DNA of 64,000 nt from Brachycybe producta (lineage: Eukaryota > Arthropoda > Diplopoda > Playtdesmida > Andrognathidae): NCBI GenBank assembly GCA_036925085.1, contig JAUPFP010000036.1:1240001-1304000 (forward strand), given 5' to 3'. The notes under the pieces are model-generated. The model saw only the letters and a program-made list of their open reading frames with translations. It was not told where the DNA came from and searched no databases. The translations under genes were made by a program, and so were the position numbers. Positions 37,901 to 47,158 of the stretch are shown here, piece by piece; positions within the stretch are counted from its first letter, which is position 1; every line of letters starts with the position of its first letter.

Positions 37901-40900
37901 TAGTTACCTACAGACAAGCTAGAAATGGTACTACTTGTTCTGTGTGTTTTCATTTTTAAGACAACCTTAAAAGCCTAGATCTACGTCCATCTTGTTGTTT
38001 TGAGCAGACGACAACGAGACAAATGAGTGTTCTTATATGGTGTTACTAAAACTGCAAGAAATCGCCTCACAATCGCTCAATTCAAATACAGTAAAGCGCA
38101 AAATGCAATAAAAAGTATTGTTCTTCACTTGCTCGATTTATATAATTTTTGAAAAGGTCCTTCTATTTTTTAATAACGTTTAAAATCTTACGTTTTTTTA
38201 ATTCCATGTTAAGTCCCATAGGAGCAAAAAAACGTCACCCAAACATTTGAAGAACTCCCATTAAAAACGACTTAGAACAATCACATAATAATTAGCACGT
38301 GCATTGATCTATTGGCTTCACAATGTTTTCTTTTTATAAGATTAGCACGCGAAATTATTTTTCTAATAATTATTATGTAACTTCAAACCAGGAGAAAAAA
38401 CGTTAAAAAACCGTTTTTCAATCAAAAACGATCGCAGCGCCTACATTCGGTGAAATTTTGAAATAAACGCTATATCTAGGCTCGTAACGGTGGTTAAATC
38501 ATTTTGTGTCCCTTCTTTCCTTTTTAAATAATTGTGCATTTTGTGAAATTTTCATTATCTAACTATCCGCCATGTTGTTTGTAGGCTAAATTTATTTGAA
38601 TGCAGGAAGTGAAGTATTTAAACCATTCAATAATAAAGTTAACCACATTGTAGCAACGCAGTTAACTTCATTTTTGCATAAATTTAATCATAGTTAATGT
38701 AACCACTCTTGTTTCCCCCAATAGAAAATTAACTGTGGTTAACTTTTTAACTGCAGTTAATTTTTGTAGTGGAAACGAGTTGCTACCAATACTATAAAAA
38801 GCTTATTTTAAAAGATAACCTGAAAATACTCCTTAAGTGATTAAACTACCCTTCTAGTTTCTAAAAGACTTTCTAGTTTGTCTTAAGAGTTCGAAAATTA
38901 GCTGTTAACAAACCATCTTAATAGTATTTCACTTTGATATCTTTCAAAATAAACTTTCTAATGAAAGAAAAATTAAAAATCGTCTGTTGAATGTTAGGTC
39001 ATTTTCAAACTAACATAAAAAAAGCTTATTTTAAAAGATATCAACATGAAAATACGCTTCATTGATTGAATCACCCTTCTAGTTTCTAAAACACTTTCAA
39101 GTTTCACTTAATTTTACTCGTGAAAAACAGAATAAAAAATAGTCGGTTCGACAACCACTTTTTTAAGTTTGTCATATGTCTAGTATAGTCTTGAGATATT
39201 TCATTTTAAACGATCTTGAGTACTCCACACCCACCCACCCACAATGGAACTAGATTTGTGACGTTGATTCTGAGACGTCAATTGGAAAGAAATTCATCAT
39301 AAGTTATGACGGAAGCGTTTATTAATAATGGTGACGAAATATTTAATAATGAAACTTTTTTTTTACAAATAAACCAAAAAAACAATATTGTTTTGTTTTC
39401 CTTTTGTTTGCGTCAGATGATGATGATGATGATGATTATCAAAAAAAAAGAAAATTCATTCTTCTTATTTTATAATCATCATTATTTTTAGCAACACAAG
39501 GATAAGCTTAATAATGGTGATAATTAGTATTTTAATTACAAAACATAAAAGAATGAAATTTCGATATCATTCATTTAAAGTTTAATTGGCAAAGGAAAAA
39601 ATTACAAAATATCAATTTCATGAAACCAGTGGTGAGTGAAATGCCAAGGTATAGATCACACCATGCGGAGGAAAAGCAGAAAATAGAAATAAATCACAAT
39701 TAAGTTTCTGAATTTTTAAATAATATTTAGGCCTAAAACTTATTTAATTATTGCAGTTGCAATTAAATTTCAAAGTTACTCTTCTAGTTTCAAATAAAAG
39801 TTTAAATTTACTCTTCTAGTTTTAATTCAAATAAATTTTAAATTTACTCTTCTAGTTTCAAATAAATTTTAAATTTACTCTTCTAGTTTCAAATAAATTT
39901 TAAATTTACTCTTCTAGTTTCAAATAAAAGTTTAAATTTACTCTTCTAGTTTCAAATAAATTTTAAATTTACTCTTCTAGTTTCAAATAAATTTTAAATT
40001 TACTCTTCTAGTTTCAAATAAATTTTAAATTTACTCTTCTAGTTTCAAATAAAAGTTTAAATTTACTCTTCTAGTTTCAAATAAATTTTAAATGTACTCT
40101 TCTAGTTTCAAATAAATTTTAAATTTACTCTTCTAGTTTCAAATAAAAGTTTAAATTTACTCTTCTAGTTTCAAATAAATTTTAAATTTACTCTTCTAGT
40201 TTCAAATAAAAGTTTAAATTTACTCTTCCAGTTCATTCAAATAGTTTAAAATTAACAATTCTAGTTTTAAAAAAATTTAAAATTACTATTCTAGTTTTAA
40301 ATAAAGTTTAAATTTACTCTTCTAGTTTTAAATAAAGTTTAAATTTACTCTTCTAGTTTCGAATAAAGTTTAAATTTACACTTTTAGTTACATACAAAGT
40401 TTAAATTTACTCTTCTAGTTTTAAATAAAAGTTTAAATTTACTCTTCTAGTTTTAAATAAAAGTTTAAATTTACTCTTCTAGTTTTCAATAAAGTTTGAA
40501 TTTTTTCTAAAACTTTCTTGAATTAAAAAAAATAGCCATATGGACCTTATTTTGTTTTTCAATTCCAAAAATTACTTTTAAAGGTTTTTTCTTGTTTGCT
40601 GAAATTTGTATTAATTTTATAACAATCTCATTGTTCCGTGAAAAATTTCGTCATTTTGCAAACATGTGCGATTATGCAAGTGTCATATCATTATCATAAA
40701 AAAAAAATCTCAAAGTGAGAACGGAAGATTGATTGTGACGTCAGAAAAACCGCCGTAATCATTCTTCCGTTGCCAACAAGAAGAACACACCTGGAGGGCG
40801 CGTCTCCCCCTCCCCCTCCCCTCCCCAAAGACACACCTTTCTTTTTCACACAGGTGAAAAAACACAATACAAAAAAAAAAGTCACCATATTAACATTTAA

Positions 40901-43900
40901 ACATAGAAATCAAGTCACTTTTGCTCAATGAACTGTGTGTGTTTGTGACACTCTCCTCCTTCTTGTACAATAATAATGGTATTTTCAGTGCGTAGGCCTA
41001 GAATATCAAGGAGCAGCGACCTCTATCTTTATGCAAATTTAATTCAGGCTACGTTTTTCTTCTCTTTTAATTTTATTCAAAATCCGAGGCCATTTTAATC
41101 TTTTTATACGTCAAATAGATTTCGGGTTGGAATACACAAACCACTTTTCGACTGCAAAATGAAGTCGAATGTGGTTGGGCTGGGTTCCAGGTGGGTTGCA
41201 ACGTATTTTTTTCTAAAGATAGACACAAAGTGGTCAGAGTTTTGGCGACAATCCGACTTCATTTTAGTAATGCAGTTGAAAAGTGGTCTGTGTGCCAAGG
41301 ACCTTAAAGCCGACTTTTAAAAAAAAGTCATTAAAACAGTTGGTTAAGTCTGGATCCCACACAGGCAATTAGAAAACGGGATTTACAGAAGTTGGCTCCG
41401 CCCTTTTTATGACAAACGGCAACTTCTAATTGGTTTGTTGTGTAGTTCAACGTTGAAAAGGGCGGAGCATGTGACGTCAGACTACATATAACCAACCAAT
41501 TAGAAGTTGCCCGTTCGCCATAAAAAGGGCAGAGCCAATTTGTGTTCGTCCCGTTTTCTAATTGCCCGTGGATCCCACATGCGTTAAAAAAGCAGTATAT
41601 TGTCTATGTCTATGGTCGCCAATGGGTGGCAAGTGTGCTCAGCAAGATGCAGTCGTTTGCTTCACCCTTTTATGAGGAACGACAACTTCTAATTGGTTTG
41701 TTATTTGGTCTGATGTCACATGCCCCGCCCTTTTCAATTTCTAATTGGTTGATATTTGGTCAGACGCTCATAAAAGGGCGGAGCAAAAGACTGCATCTTG
41801 CTGAGCACACTTGCCTGTGAACTGTGTGTGGTCTGAAGAATGCCTTTTTTTCTATTGGCTGAGAAAGAGCATGTAATTCCGCATGGCAAAACAGAAATAA
41901 TTCCGCATGCTTTTCTGCAATTTATTTCTGCATGTGACATCTTGGTGTTTATTTTTGTGTTTGGAAAACAACTTTTAAGAAGAAAGTAAAATATTTTAAA
42001 TACTAGAAGAGTTAATAATCTACGAAAAAAAATCTCTTCTCTTTACAGTGAATCGTCGTTTTACTCTTCTAGTTTTGAAAACACTTTCAATTTCTGCTTC
42101 TGAAATTGCTCGGGATGTATATAGTATTATATACAGGCAATTAGAAATCGGGACATACAGAAGTTGGCTCTGCCCTTTTTATGACGACCGGCAACTTCTA
42201 ATTGGTTTGTTGCGTGGTTGCGTTGAAAAGAGGCGGCGCATGTCACGTCAGACTACATAACCAACCAATTAGAAGTTGCCAGTCGTCATAAAAAGGGGCG
42301 GAGCCAACTTCTGCTCGTTCCGATTTCTAATTGCCTATGTATTATATTGTTCTCCCCTTTTATTTGTATATTTTGCAAATGGCTGACTTAAAAAAAAACG
42401 TCAAGAATGATGTTATTATTTGAATTTGTGACATTGTAAACAAACTTGAGTTGAAAAGTGTTTTTTAATAAGTTGTGAAATGTTAAACACACTTGACTTT
42501 TGAAGAGTTAAGTTTGATTGAATTTTTTTTCTTCTTCTTCTTCTTCTTCTTCTGTAAATAAACTACTTTAAAAAAGGACAACAAAATAAATCATAAAGAA
42601 TAACAAAAACACACCTAAAAATCGCTGATTCAACAGGAATCTCAAAGTTTACTAGAAACACCAGATTACACAAAAATGAAATCTGATAAATTTTTTTTTA
42701 TAGAAAACAGTGATATCTTTCAAAATAAACTTTCGGGTTTATTTTCAAAAATATCTGAAAACCTTAATGAAATTTACTTGTTGTTTTTTTAAGAAATTAG
42801 TTTAGAAAATACATCAATTTTCGTTTTCTCAGGTGTAAAATGAAGAGAAACTTTGAAAATGTTTTTTTTTTTTTAGAAACTAGAAGGGTAGCTCAACGGT
42901 CAAACTTTTATGCAGACGACATTTTGTAATTTTTGTTTACAAAAAGTTTATTTTAAAAGATATCATCAACATAAAAATAACCTTAAGTGATTGAGTTACC
43001 ATTCTAGTTTCTTAAACACTTTATAGTTTCCTCTTAATTTTGCTTTTCTGAAATTTAAGCTAATTTTACCAACAGCTGGTTGGTAAAATTAGCTTAAAAA
43101 GGGTAAAAACGCCTCAAGAAAACTAACTTTTGTCTTTCAGAAAACCTTCATTGTATTTTTAGAAACTAGAAGGGTAGCTCAATCACATAAAGAGTAACTT
43201 CTCCCCACATGATGATATATTTTAAAGAAGTTTATTTTAAAAGATATCAACATAAAAAATAACTAAATGATTGCGTTACTATTCTAGTATTTAAAACACT
43301 TCCCCAGTTTCTCTTAATAGTCTTTTAGCCAAATAATAACCCCCCCCCTTTAGAAATGTCATTCATAAAACAATCGTTTATAATTATAAAGGGTAATGTG
43401 ATTTTTCTTTATATTGTGATCAACTGACCAAAAACAAAAAATTGAATTTGAAATGAGGTCAGAGGTCAAGCGGAACTGAACTTAAAAAAAAAAGCGGAAA
43501 TTTCATTTCGAATGAATTTTGTATTTGGAACAAACAAAATTACAAAAGAAGCCATTCTTTTTTTTAAATATAGTAAATATTATAATAATGTTCACTATTT
43601 GTCACGATATATATTTTATTATAAACGAGACCAGAAATAAAAAAAGAGGGTCAAATAAAAAGGAGGAGGAGTGAAGGGGTCAAGAAGGAGGAGTCTCCTT
43701 CATTGTGACGTCATCAATCAATGAAAAACTCATTCATAAACATAACAACAGCTGACAACAAGAATCTAAACTTCAAAAATTGAAATTATCAACAAAAACT
43801 TTAAAATAATTACAAACAAAATTTTTTTTATATAAATTCATGAAAATTACAAACAGCTTAAAAAGTATAAAATAAAATATTCAAAACTATTTATCATTCT

Positions 43901-44887
43901 GTTTTTTTTTTTTTTTTCAGATGCAAAATGAAGAGAAACTTGGAAAGTGTTTTTAGAAACTAGAAGTGTAGCAGCTCAATCACGTCAGGATAAACTTGTT
44001 CTGTGAATTTGAAAAATAACAGAACTGTTTATAAAAAGCTTATTTTGAAAGATACATCAACCTCCCGTAAGTGATTGAGCTGCTACCCTTCTAGTTTCTA
44101 AAACACTTTCAAGTTTATCTTCATTTAATGCACATGGAAGAGAGAAAATATTAAGATAAACTTGAAAGTGTTTTAGAAACTAGAAGGGTAACAACTCAAT
44201 CACTTTTTATGTGAATTTAGAAATGACAACTTTTAGCAGAAAATAATTTTTTTAAAAAAATTTCTGCTTATAAAAAGTTTATTTTGAAAGATACATCACA
44301 ACATGAAAATACCTCCGTAAGTGATTGAGCTGCTACCTTTCTAGTTTCTAAAACACTTTCAAGTTTATCTAAATATTTTCTGTCTTTCATGTGCATTAAA
44401 TGAAGAGAAACTTGAATGTTTTAGAAACTAGAAGGGCAACAACTCAATCACTTTTGGGTAAACTTTTTATGTGGATTTTAAAATGACAAAACTTTTAGCT
44501 GAAATTTTTTTTTAAAAATTTCTGCTTATAAAAAGTTTATTTTGAAAGATACATGAAATTACTCTTAAGTGATTGAGCTACCCTTCTAGTTTCTAAAACA
44601 CTTTCTAGTTTTTTTTTTTAGATTTTTTGCTCTTCTGAAACTGCAGGAATAATCAAGAATTTTTTTAAAAAAAATTTAATGACCCATAAAGAAAAAAAAA
44701 ATATTCAATAATTAATTGTTCATTTTATAAAATAACAACTTAGAAAACTAAAAGTATTTTGTTTAAAAAAATGCCTCGATTTGACTTACGCTCCAGGTGG
44801 TCGTTTTGCACAGATTTTAGTTTCGGTGACGTCACTTTTCTGTTTACGAAGTTTTACACTTTTACACACTTTTTCCAATAAGCCCAT
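22911..44887 (-). CDS. ARRB: Beta-arrestin, 13 exons, complete
   Basis: Beta-arrestins bind phosphorylated GPCRs, block G-protein coupling and link receptors to clathrin and AP2. Exons, 5' to 3': 44887-44790, 27736-27706 (31 bp), 27624-27564 (61 bp), 26688-26438, 26368-26309, 26236-26169, 26100-25965, 25881-25797, 25360-25288, 25213-25070, 24970-24884, 23737-23594, 23001-22911. All phases agree, giving 442 aa (human ARRB1 418). The phosphate-sensing lysines are in [10 protein letters not shown]. The polar-core strand is [10 protein letters not shown], and the acidic gate loop is [13 protein letters not shown]. The C-tail has a clathrin box LIQLD and the AP2-binding [16 protein letters not shown]. 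The extra length is mainly a basic N-terminal extension encoded by exon 1. The sequence lies in the beta-arrestin rather than visual-arrestin group because of the clathrin and AP2 motifs. Confidence 0.97.
23060..24790. repeat. CTAG-palindrome fragments in arrestin introns 11-12
   Basis: Degraded arms lie at about 23060-23250, 23905-24065, 24280-24440 and 24670-24790, recognisable by TTAGAAACTAGAA, ATCTTTCAAAATAAAC and GTTTATTTTGAAAGATAT. Exon 12 (23594-23737) lies between the first two. Confidence 0.6.
25490..25610. repeat. CTAG-palindrome left-arm fragment in arrestin intron 8
   Basis: AAAGTGTTTTAGAAACTAGA is followed by TTATCTTACAAAATAAAC. A short plus ORF (25430-25612) runs through it and is not a gene. 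Confidence 0.5.
26810..27480. repeat. Divergent CTAG-palindrome cluster in arrestin intron 3
   Basis: Four or five degenerate left and right arms carry AAAAACTAGA, TTTCAAAATAAAC and GTTTATTTTGAAA. They share a variant flank GTTAAAAACTAGA...GTCAAC and appear to be an older subfamily. Confidence 0.55.
27564..27736 (-). other. Beta-arrestin exons 2 and 3 (31-bp and 61-bp) and their intron
   Basis: Exon 2 (27736-27706) encodes [10 protein letters not shown] plus one base and lies between TTCTTTACAG and GTTAAA. Exon 3 (27624-27564) encodes [20 protein letters not shown] between ATTTTAG and GTAAAA. These sizes, from memory, equal those of vertebrate ARRB1 exons 2 and 3. Both are too small to be found by ORF length alone. 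The plus-strand ORF at 27526-27783 is antisense over them. Confidence 0.92.
28090..28400. repeat. CTAG-palindrome family, full palindrome
   Basis: The left arm has TAGATACTAGAAGGGTAATT and CATCTTTCAAAATAAGCTTT. The right arm has TTTTGAAAAATATCAACATG and TTCTAGTTTTTCTAGCACAC. Confidence 0.7.
29049..29255. mobile_element. Mutator-like MITE, copy 1, with 9-bp duplication
   Basis: A 207-bp palindromic element begins ACATACAATTAGAAATC and ends GATTTCTAATTGCCTGT. It is flanked by exact 9-bp repeats GATTTCAAC (29040-29048 and 29256-29264). Internal inverted blocks include TTGGCTCCGCC and GTCTGACGTCACATG. Plus ORF 28855-29118 overlaps its left half by chance. Confidence 0.85.
29975..30665. repeat. 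CTAG-palindrome family, one full copy plus a degraded one
   Basis: The first copy (about 29975-30345) has TTAGAAACTAGAAGGGTAAC and an inverted CGACCCTTCTAGTATAAAAA. The second (to about 30665) keeps only AGTTTCTAAAACACTTTCAA and flanking traces. Confidence 0.65.
31130..31662. mobile_element. Large palindromic element, about 530 bp
   Basis: The left arm (CATATTTAAAGTTGTCC, GGTAAGTGCGGTTCTATTT, ACTCCATTGAGTACGCGCG) is matched by the inverted right arm (CGCGTACTCAATGGAGTT, ATAACCGCACTTACCAATTT, GAACAACTTTAAATATG). Arms of roughly 210-240 bp flank a loop of about 80 bp. No ORF was seen and no second copy in this window. Confidence 0.7.
32555..32850. repeat. CTAG-palindrome family, full palindrome
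   Basis: The left arm has GTTTTAGAAACTAGAAGAGT and TATCTTTCAAAATAAGCTTT. The right arm has TTTGAAAGATAACGCAACAT and TGCCTTTCTAGTTTCTAAAA. Confidence 0.75.
32925..33215 (-). repeat. Dispersed repeat E, inverted copy
   Basis: Shares a 250-bp block, including GGAATCCACTTAAGGACAT and ATTGTTTGTTTGCCC, in opposite orientation with 33800-34095 and 62860-63165. With the 33.8-kb copy it forms an inverted pair separated by about 600 bp. Confidence 0.75.
33800..34095 (+). repeat. Dispersed repeat E, direct copy
   Basis: Carries ACAAACAATATGTCGAATTC, CATGTCCTTAACTGGATTCC and TTAACTCATGTGTGTGTGTA, and nearly matches 62860-63165 in the same orientation. Confidence 0.75.
34140..34870. mobile_element. Inverted-repeat element with nested TTAACTGCAGTTAA motifs
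   Basis: Left half (34190-34400: GCCATTGTTGTTTGTAG, AATTAACTGTGGTTAAC) and right half (34520-34740: TTAACTGCAGTTAAG, TAGCCTACAAACAACATGGC) are inverted copies. The right end GTGAAAACGAGG resembles ends of other elements here. Short ORFs inside are unconvincing. Confidence 0.6.
35535..36419. mobile_element. Element with GGCTGTGTTCGGAAA terminal inverted repeats
   Basis: CGGCTGTGTTCGGAAAACTA at 35535 is matched by inverted TAAGTTTCCGAACACAGTCA ending at 36419. A second inverted end TAGTTTCCGGATACAGCCA lies at 36305-36323, so the true right boundary is ambiguous. It contains a half-copy of the TTAACTGCAGTTAA element at about 35915-36300. Confidence 0.6.
36895..37090. mobile_element. Mutator-like MITE, copy 2
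   Basis: Begins ACAGGCAGTTAGAAATC and ends GATTTCTAAATGCCTGT, with the same inner blocks as copy 1. No matching 9-bp flank is visible. The minus ORF 36903-37148 lies inside it. Confidence 0.8.
38520..38790. repeat. Half-copy of the TTAACTGCAGTTAA element
   Basis: Matches the left half of 34140-34870 in order: CCGCCATGTTGTTTGTAGGC, AGGAAGTGAAGTATTTAAAC, AATTAACTGTGGTTAAC, TTAACTGCAGTTAA, ending GTGGAAACGAG. A small fragment with the same motif lies at 37870. Confidence 0.6.
38795..39165. repeat. CTAG-palindrome family, right arm plus full palindrome
   Basis: Two right-arm copies (CTACCCTTCTAGTTTCTAAA near 38846 and CACCCTTCTAGTTTCTAAAA near 39071) surround a left-arm segment TTGATATCTTTCAAAATAAA. 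Confidence 0.65.
39770..40500. repeat. Tandem array of about 25 units of 31-32 bp (TTTACTCTTCTAGTTT)
   Basis: About 25 head-to-tail units contain TTTACTCTTCTAGTTT followed by CAAATAAATTTTAAA (31-bp type A) or CAAATAAAAGTTTAAA (32-bp type B). The first 15 units are nearly identical, and after about 40230 they diverge. Type B recurs after about three, three, two and one type A units, a loose higher-order pattern. The core CTTCTAGTTT is the most conserved word of the CTAG-palindrome family. There are no unique spacers, so this is a satellite-like array and not CRISPR. Confidence 0.9.
41130..41310. mobile_element. Foldback element related to 17330-17725
   Basis: CCACTTTTCGACTGCAAAAT near 41141 is matched by inverted ATGCAGTTGAAAAGTGGT near 41286. 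Both ends carry GTGTGCCA-like sequence as in the 17-kb element. Confidence 0.45.
41361..41569. mobile_element. Mutator-like MITE, copy 3, with 9-bp duplication
   Basis: A 209-bp palindrome begins ACAGGCAATTAG and ends AATTGCCCGT, flanked by exact GGATCCCAC at 41352-41360 and 41570-41578. Confidence 0.88.
41628..41815. mobile_element. Sister palindromic element with different termini
   Basis: Perfect 27-bp terminal inverted repeats begin GGCAAGTGTGCTCAGCAAG. The interior (ACTTCTAATTGGTTTGT, CATAAAAGGGCGGAGC) is related to the Mutator-like MITE. No flanking duplication was recognised. It lies 58 bp from copy 3. The ORFs 41542-41820 and 41734-41940 are inside or across it. Confidence 0.75.
42133..42338. 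mobile_element. Mutator-like MITE, copy 4, with 9-bp duplication
   Basis: A 206-bp palindrome begins ACAGGCAATTAGAAATCGG and ends AATTGCCTAT, flanked by exact GTATTATAT at 42124-42132 and 42339-42347. A CTAG-palindrome remnant lies just before it (41975-42105). Confidence 0.88.
42640..43345. repeat. CTAG-palindrome family, series of about three copies
   Basis: Arms include TTTAGAAACTAGAAGGGTAG (near 42880 and 43161), TTTATTTTAAAAGATATCA (42949 and 43232) and TACCATTCTAGTTTCTTAAA. One internal junction AGCTAATTTTACCAACAGCT forms its own short inverted repeat. Confidence 0.7.
43910..44660. repeat. CTAG-palindrome family, three consecutive closely related palindromes
   Basis: Three left-right units share subfamily-specific features (GATACATCA, GTGATTGAGCTGCTACC, AACAACTCAATCACTTTT). 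They are more alike to each other than to other copies. The cluster ends about 130 bp from beta-arrestin exon 1. Confidence 0.8.
44790..44887 (-). other. Beta-arrestin exon 1, basic N-terminal extension
   Basis: Starts [18 protein letters not shown] and ends in ...KRPPGA with two bases of a split codon before GTAAGT. That phase fits the 31-bp exon 2 exactly. The residues are Lys/Arg-rich with no close counterpart in vertebrate arrestins. It is chosen as exon 1 because of its clean donor, matching phase and the absence of any better candidate upstream of exon 2; an alternative first exon cannot be excluded. Confidence 0.78.
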
Positions 44888-45200
44888 TATTTTTTTTTTA
44901 CAAAAAACAATGTTTTAAAATAAACAATTTATATTTGTCCACAAGATGTGAGCTATATTAATAAGTCTTTTATAATATTAATATTAATAATAATAAAATG
45001 ACTAGATGAAGTAGGAGGAGGAGGAGGATGAGACACAGAAAAGAGTAAATGTCATCATCCCTGACTGACTGACTGGTGAGGCGGCGAACTCTTCTCGTGA
45101 ATCCGTGTGTTTCAAAAATGAATCATAAGAAAATCAGGCAAAAAAGGCGGCACAAACATTTGCGCGCCTCATAGACAGCTAGCTATAACGATGATGATAA
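44888..45200 (-). promoter_or_regulatory. Putative 5' flank of beta-arrestin
   Basis: Upstream of exon 1 there is a GC-richer patch (about 45010-45185) with GGAGGA runs, GGCGGCG and TTGCGCGCCTC. This would fit a TATA-less promoter or 5' UTR. No start site can be defined. Confidence 0.35.
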
Positions 45201-45414
45201 TAAAGGAACAAGAAAAAAAAATGAAATGCGCCCCCTAGCGATGGAAAAAAACAACCATTGAATGTCATTCATTCTAAGAACGCCAGTATTAATATACAGG
45301 GTGTTCCACATACAAAGTTTGAAATCTTCTTCATTCAAATACATTAAAATATTCATTATCCGGATTTTTTTAAAAAAATTCCGGATAATCCGGAATATTG
45401 CCGGTTTTTTTGTT

Positions 45415-46150
45415 GTTTTATATAAACAGCTGATTTTCGAACTCTTCATTTTATTATGTATTTTAAGGGTAGCAATAACAGAAAAACTAGAAAGTGTTTT
45501 TTTTAAAAACTAGAAGGGTATCCTATCCTCAATCACTTAAGATTATTTTTTCATGTTGATTATCTTTCAAAATAAACGTTTTATATACAAAAATTTAAAA
45601 AAATATCGTCTGCTTTTAAAGTTGGGTCATTTTTAAACTCACATTTTTTTAAAAAAGCTTATTTTGAAAGTTCTGAACATGAAAATATCATTAAGTGATT
45701 GAGTTACCCCTTCTAGTTTCTAAAACACTTTCATGCTTCTCATCATTTTACAACTGAAAGACAGAATAATTAGAGATTAAGATGCTTTTATAACTAAAAC
45801 CATCTTAAATTTAAGACTGTTTATAAACAGCTGATTTTCAAAATCTTGATTATTTTTGTCTCTCACATGCAAAAATTAAGAAAAACTAGAAATTGTTTTA
45901 GAAACTAGAAGGGTAGCTCAAAATCACTTTACGAATATTTTAATGTTGATGTTAAAGTAGGATAATGTTCAATAACTGACATAAAAATATTATTTTGAAA
46001 GATCAAAAACATGAAAATATCCTGCAGAGAATTACGCTACCCTTCTAGTTTCTAAAACAAATTTCAATTTCAATTCATTTTTTGCACATGAAAGACAGAA
46101 CAATCAAGAGTTCATATGGCGGCGTTTACACTTTAAAACCACCTGAATTC
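45415..46150. repeat. Two consecutive CTAG-palindrome copies
   Basis: Full palindromes at about 45415-45805 and 45805-46150. The second starts AACAGCTGATTTTCAAAATC and ends TTTAAAACCACCTGAATTC. Confidence 0.8.
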
Positions 46151-46971
46151 TTTCCATCAAAAACACTAAACTTTTTTTTTTTAGAATCAGATCCGGATTA
46201 TCCGAAAGTTCCGGATTTACTGAAATCCGGATAATCGAAACTGTATTTCCTTATTATGTGTGTGTGAACATGAGAAAGACACAATTGAAGCCAATTTACA
46301 CACAAAATCCAAAACGTTTTTTTTTTTTCAGTTGTTGCAACAGTTGGCCGAACAATTGTCTATTTTGAAATTTTCTTTTATATAAAAAAGCGACACAAAA
46401 AAACCTATGAACACAACGTTTTAAAGCTTTAAATTTGAGCTCGTTTTGCCACTTGTTTTATGTAGCGGAACGAAATTTTCCTGCTGCAAAAAAAAACAAA
46501 GTATTTCCGCAGCCATTGCTGCAGAAGCAGCAACCCATGCAAAAAAAAAAAAAAATAATAACATGTACAAACTAAAAATGATTTTTCATTTTCAGTGAGA
46601 AAAAAATTCACAAAATCTCCCCGGAAAAAAAAAAGTTGTGAGAAAATCGAACTATTTTTTCTTCTACTTTTTCACTCTTTTTAAATTTAAACGATTCCCT
46701 CTTCTTTTCTTTCTTTTTCTCAAAACTAAAAATAAGAAAATTACAAAATTTAAGAAAAGAAAGCAAGAAAAAGCCCAGTTCACACAGAGAACAATTGCGT
46801 TCAAGTGTTCACACTGAAATCTCTTTTTTTTTTTAAAACAATATCGTCCTACTAGGATAGAAAGCAGGAAAAACCTGTTGCAAAACCAGATATATTTCAA
46901 ATAATAAAAAACTAATGACGCGAGAGTGAATTGAAAACGACTTTAAAACCAGTCTTTTCTTTTTTTTTTTG

Positions 46972-47158
46972 GTCTGGTTCAGACCATGAAATAACATTCA
47001 GTATAAGATTAATGTCGATAAAGGTAAGTTGGCATTTTACTGCGCATGTGCATCATTCAAATGCACCAACCAATGTAGATTATAGTTTAGTTAACTGCAT
47101 TATGCCACATGCGCAGTTAAGAGAGCGATTTTAAATGAATTTAAGGTGTGAACCAGGC
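46972..47158. mobile_element. Inverted-repeat element with NRF1-like sites, copy 1
   Basis: CTGGTTCAGACC at the left and GGTGTGAACCAGGC at the right form imperfect terminal repeats. The arms carry CTGCGCATGTGCA and CACATGCGCAG facing each other. Confidence 0.55.

Larger units (their letters stand above)
27737..44789 (-). other. Beta-arrestin intron 1, about 17 kb, repeat-filled
   Basis: The donor GTAAGT follows exon 1, and the acceptor TTCTTTACAG precedes the 31-bp exon 2. The interval holds no convincing gene on either strand; its contents are CTAG-palindromes, Mutator-like MITEs, a tandem array and other inverted repeats listed separately. Confidence 0.8.

Noticed and set aside
39770..40500. 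CRISPR-like regular array
   Set aside because: The units are contiguous 31-32-bp repeats without unique spacers in an animal genome; it is a satellite-like array.
44761..44800. Treating the beta-arrestin start as missing from the window
   Set aside because: The 44.8-kb exon has a start codon, a GTAAGT donor and the exact phase needed by the 31-bp exon 2, so the gene is taken as complete, with RNA evidence still to confirm it.
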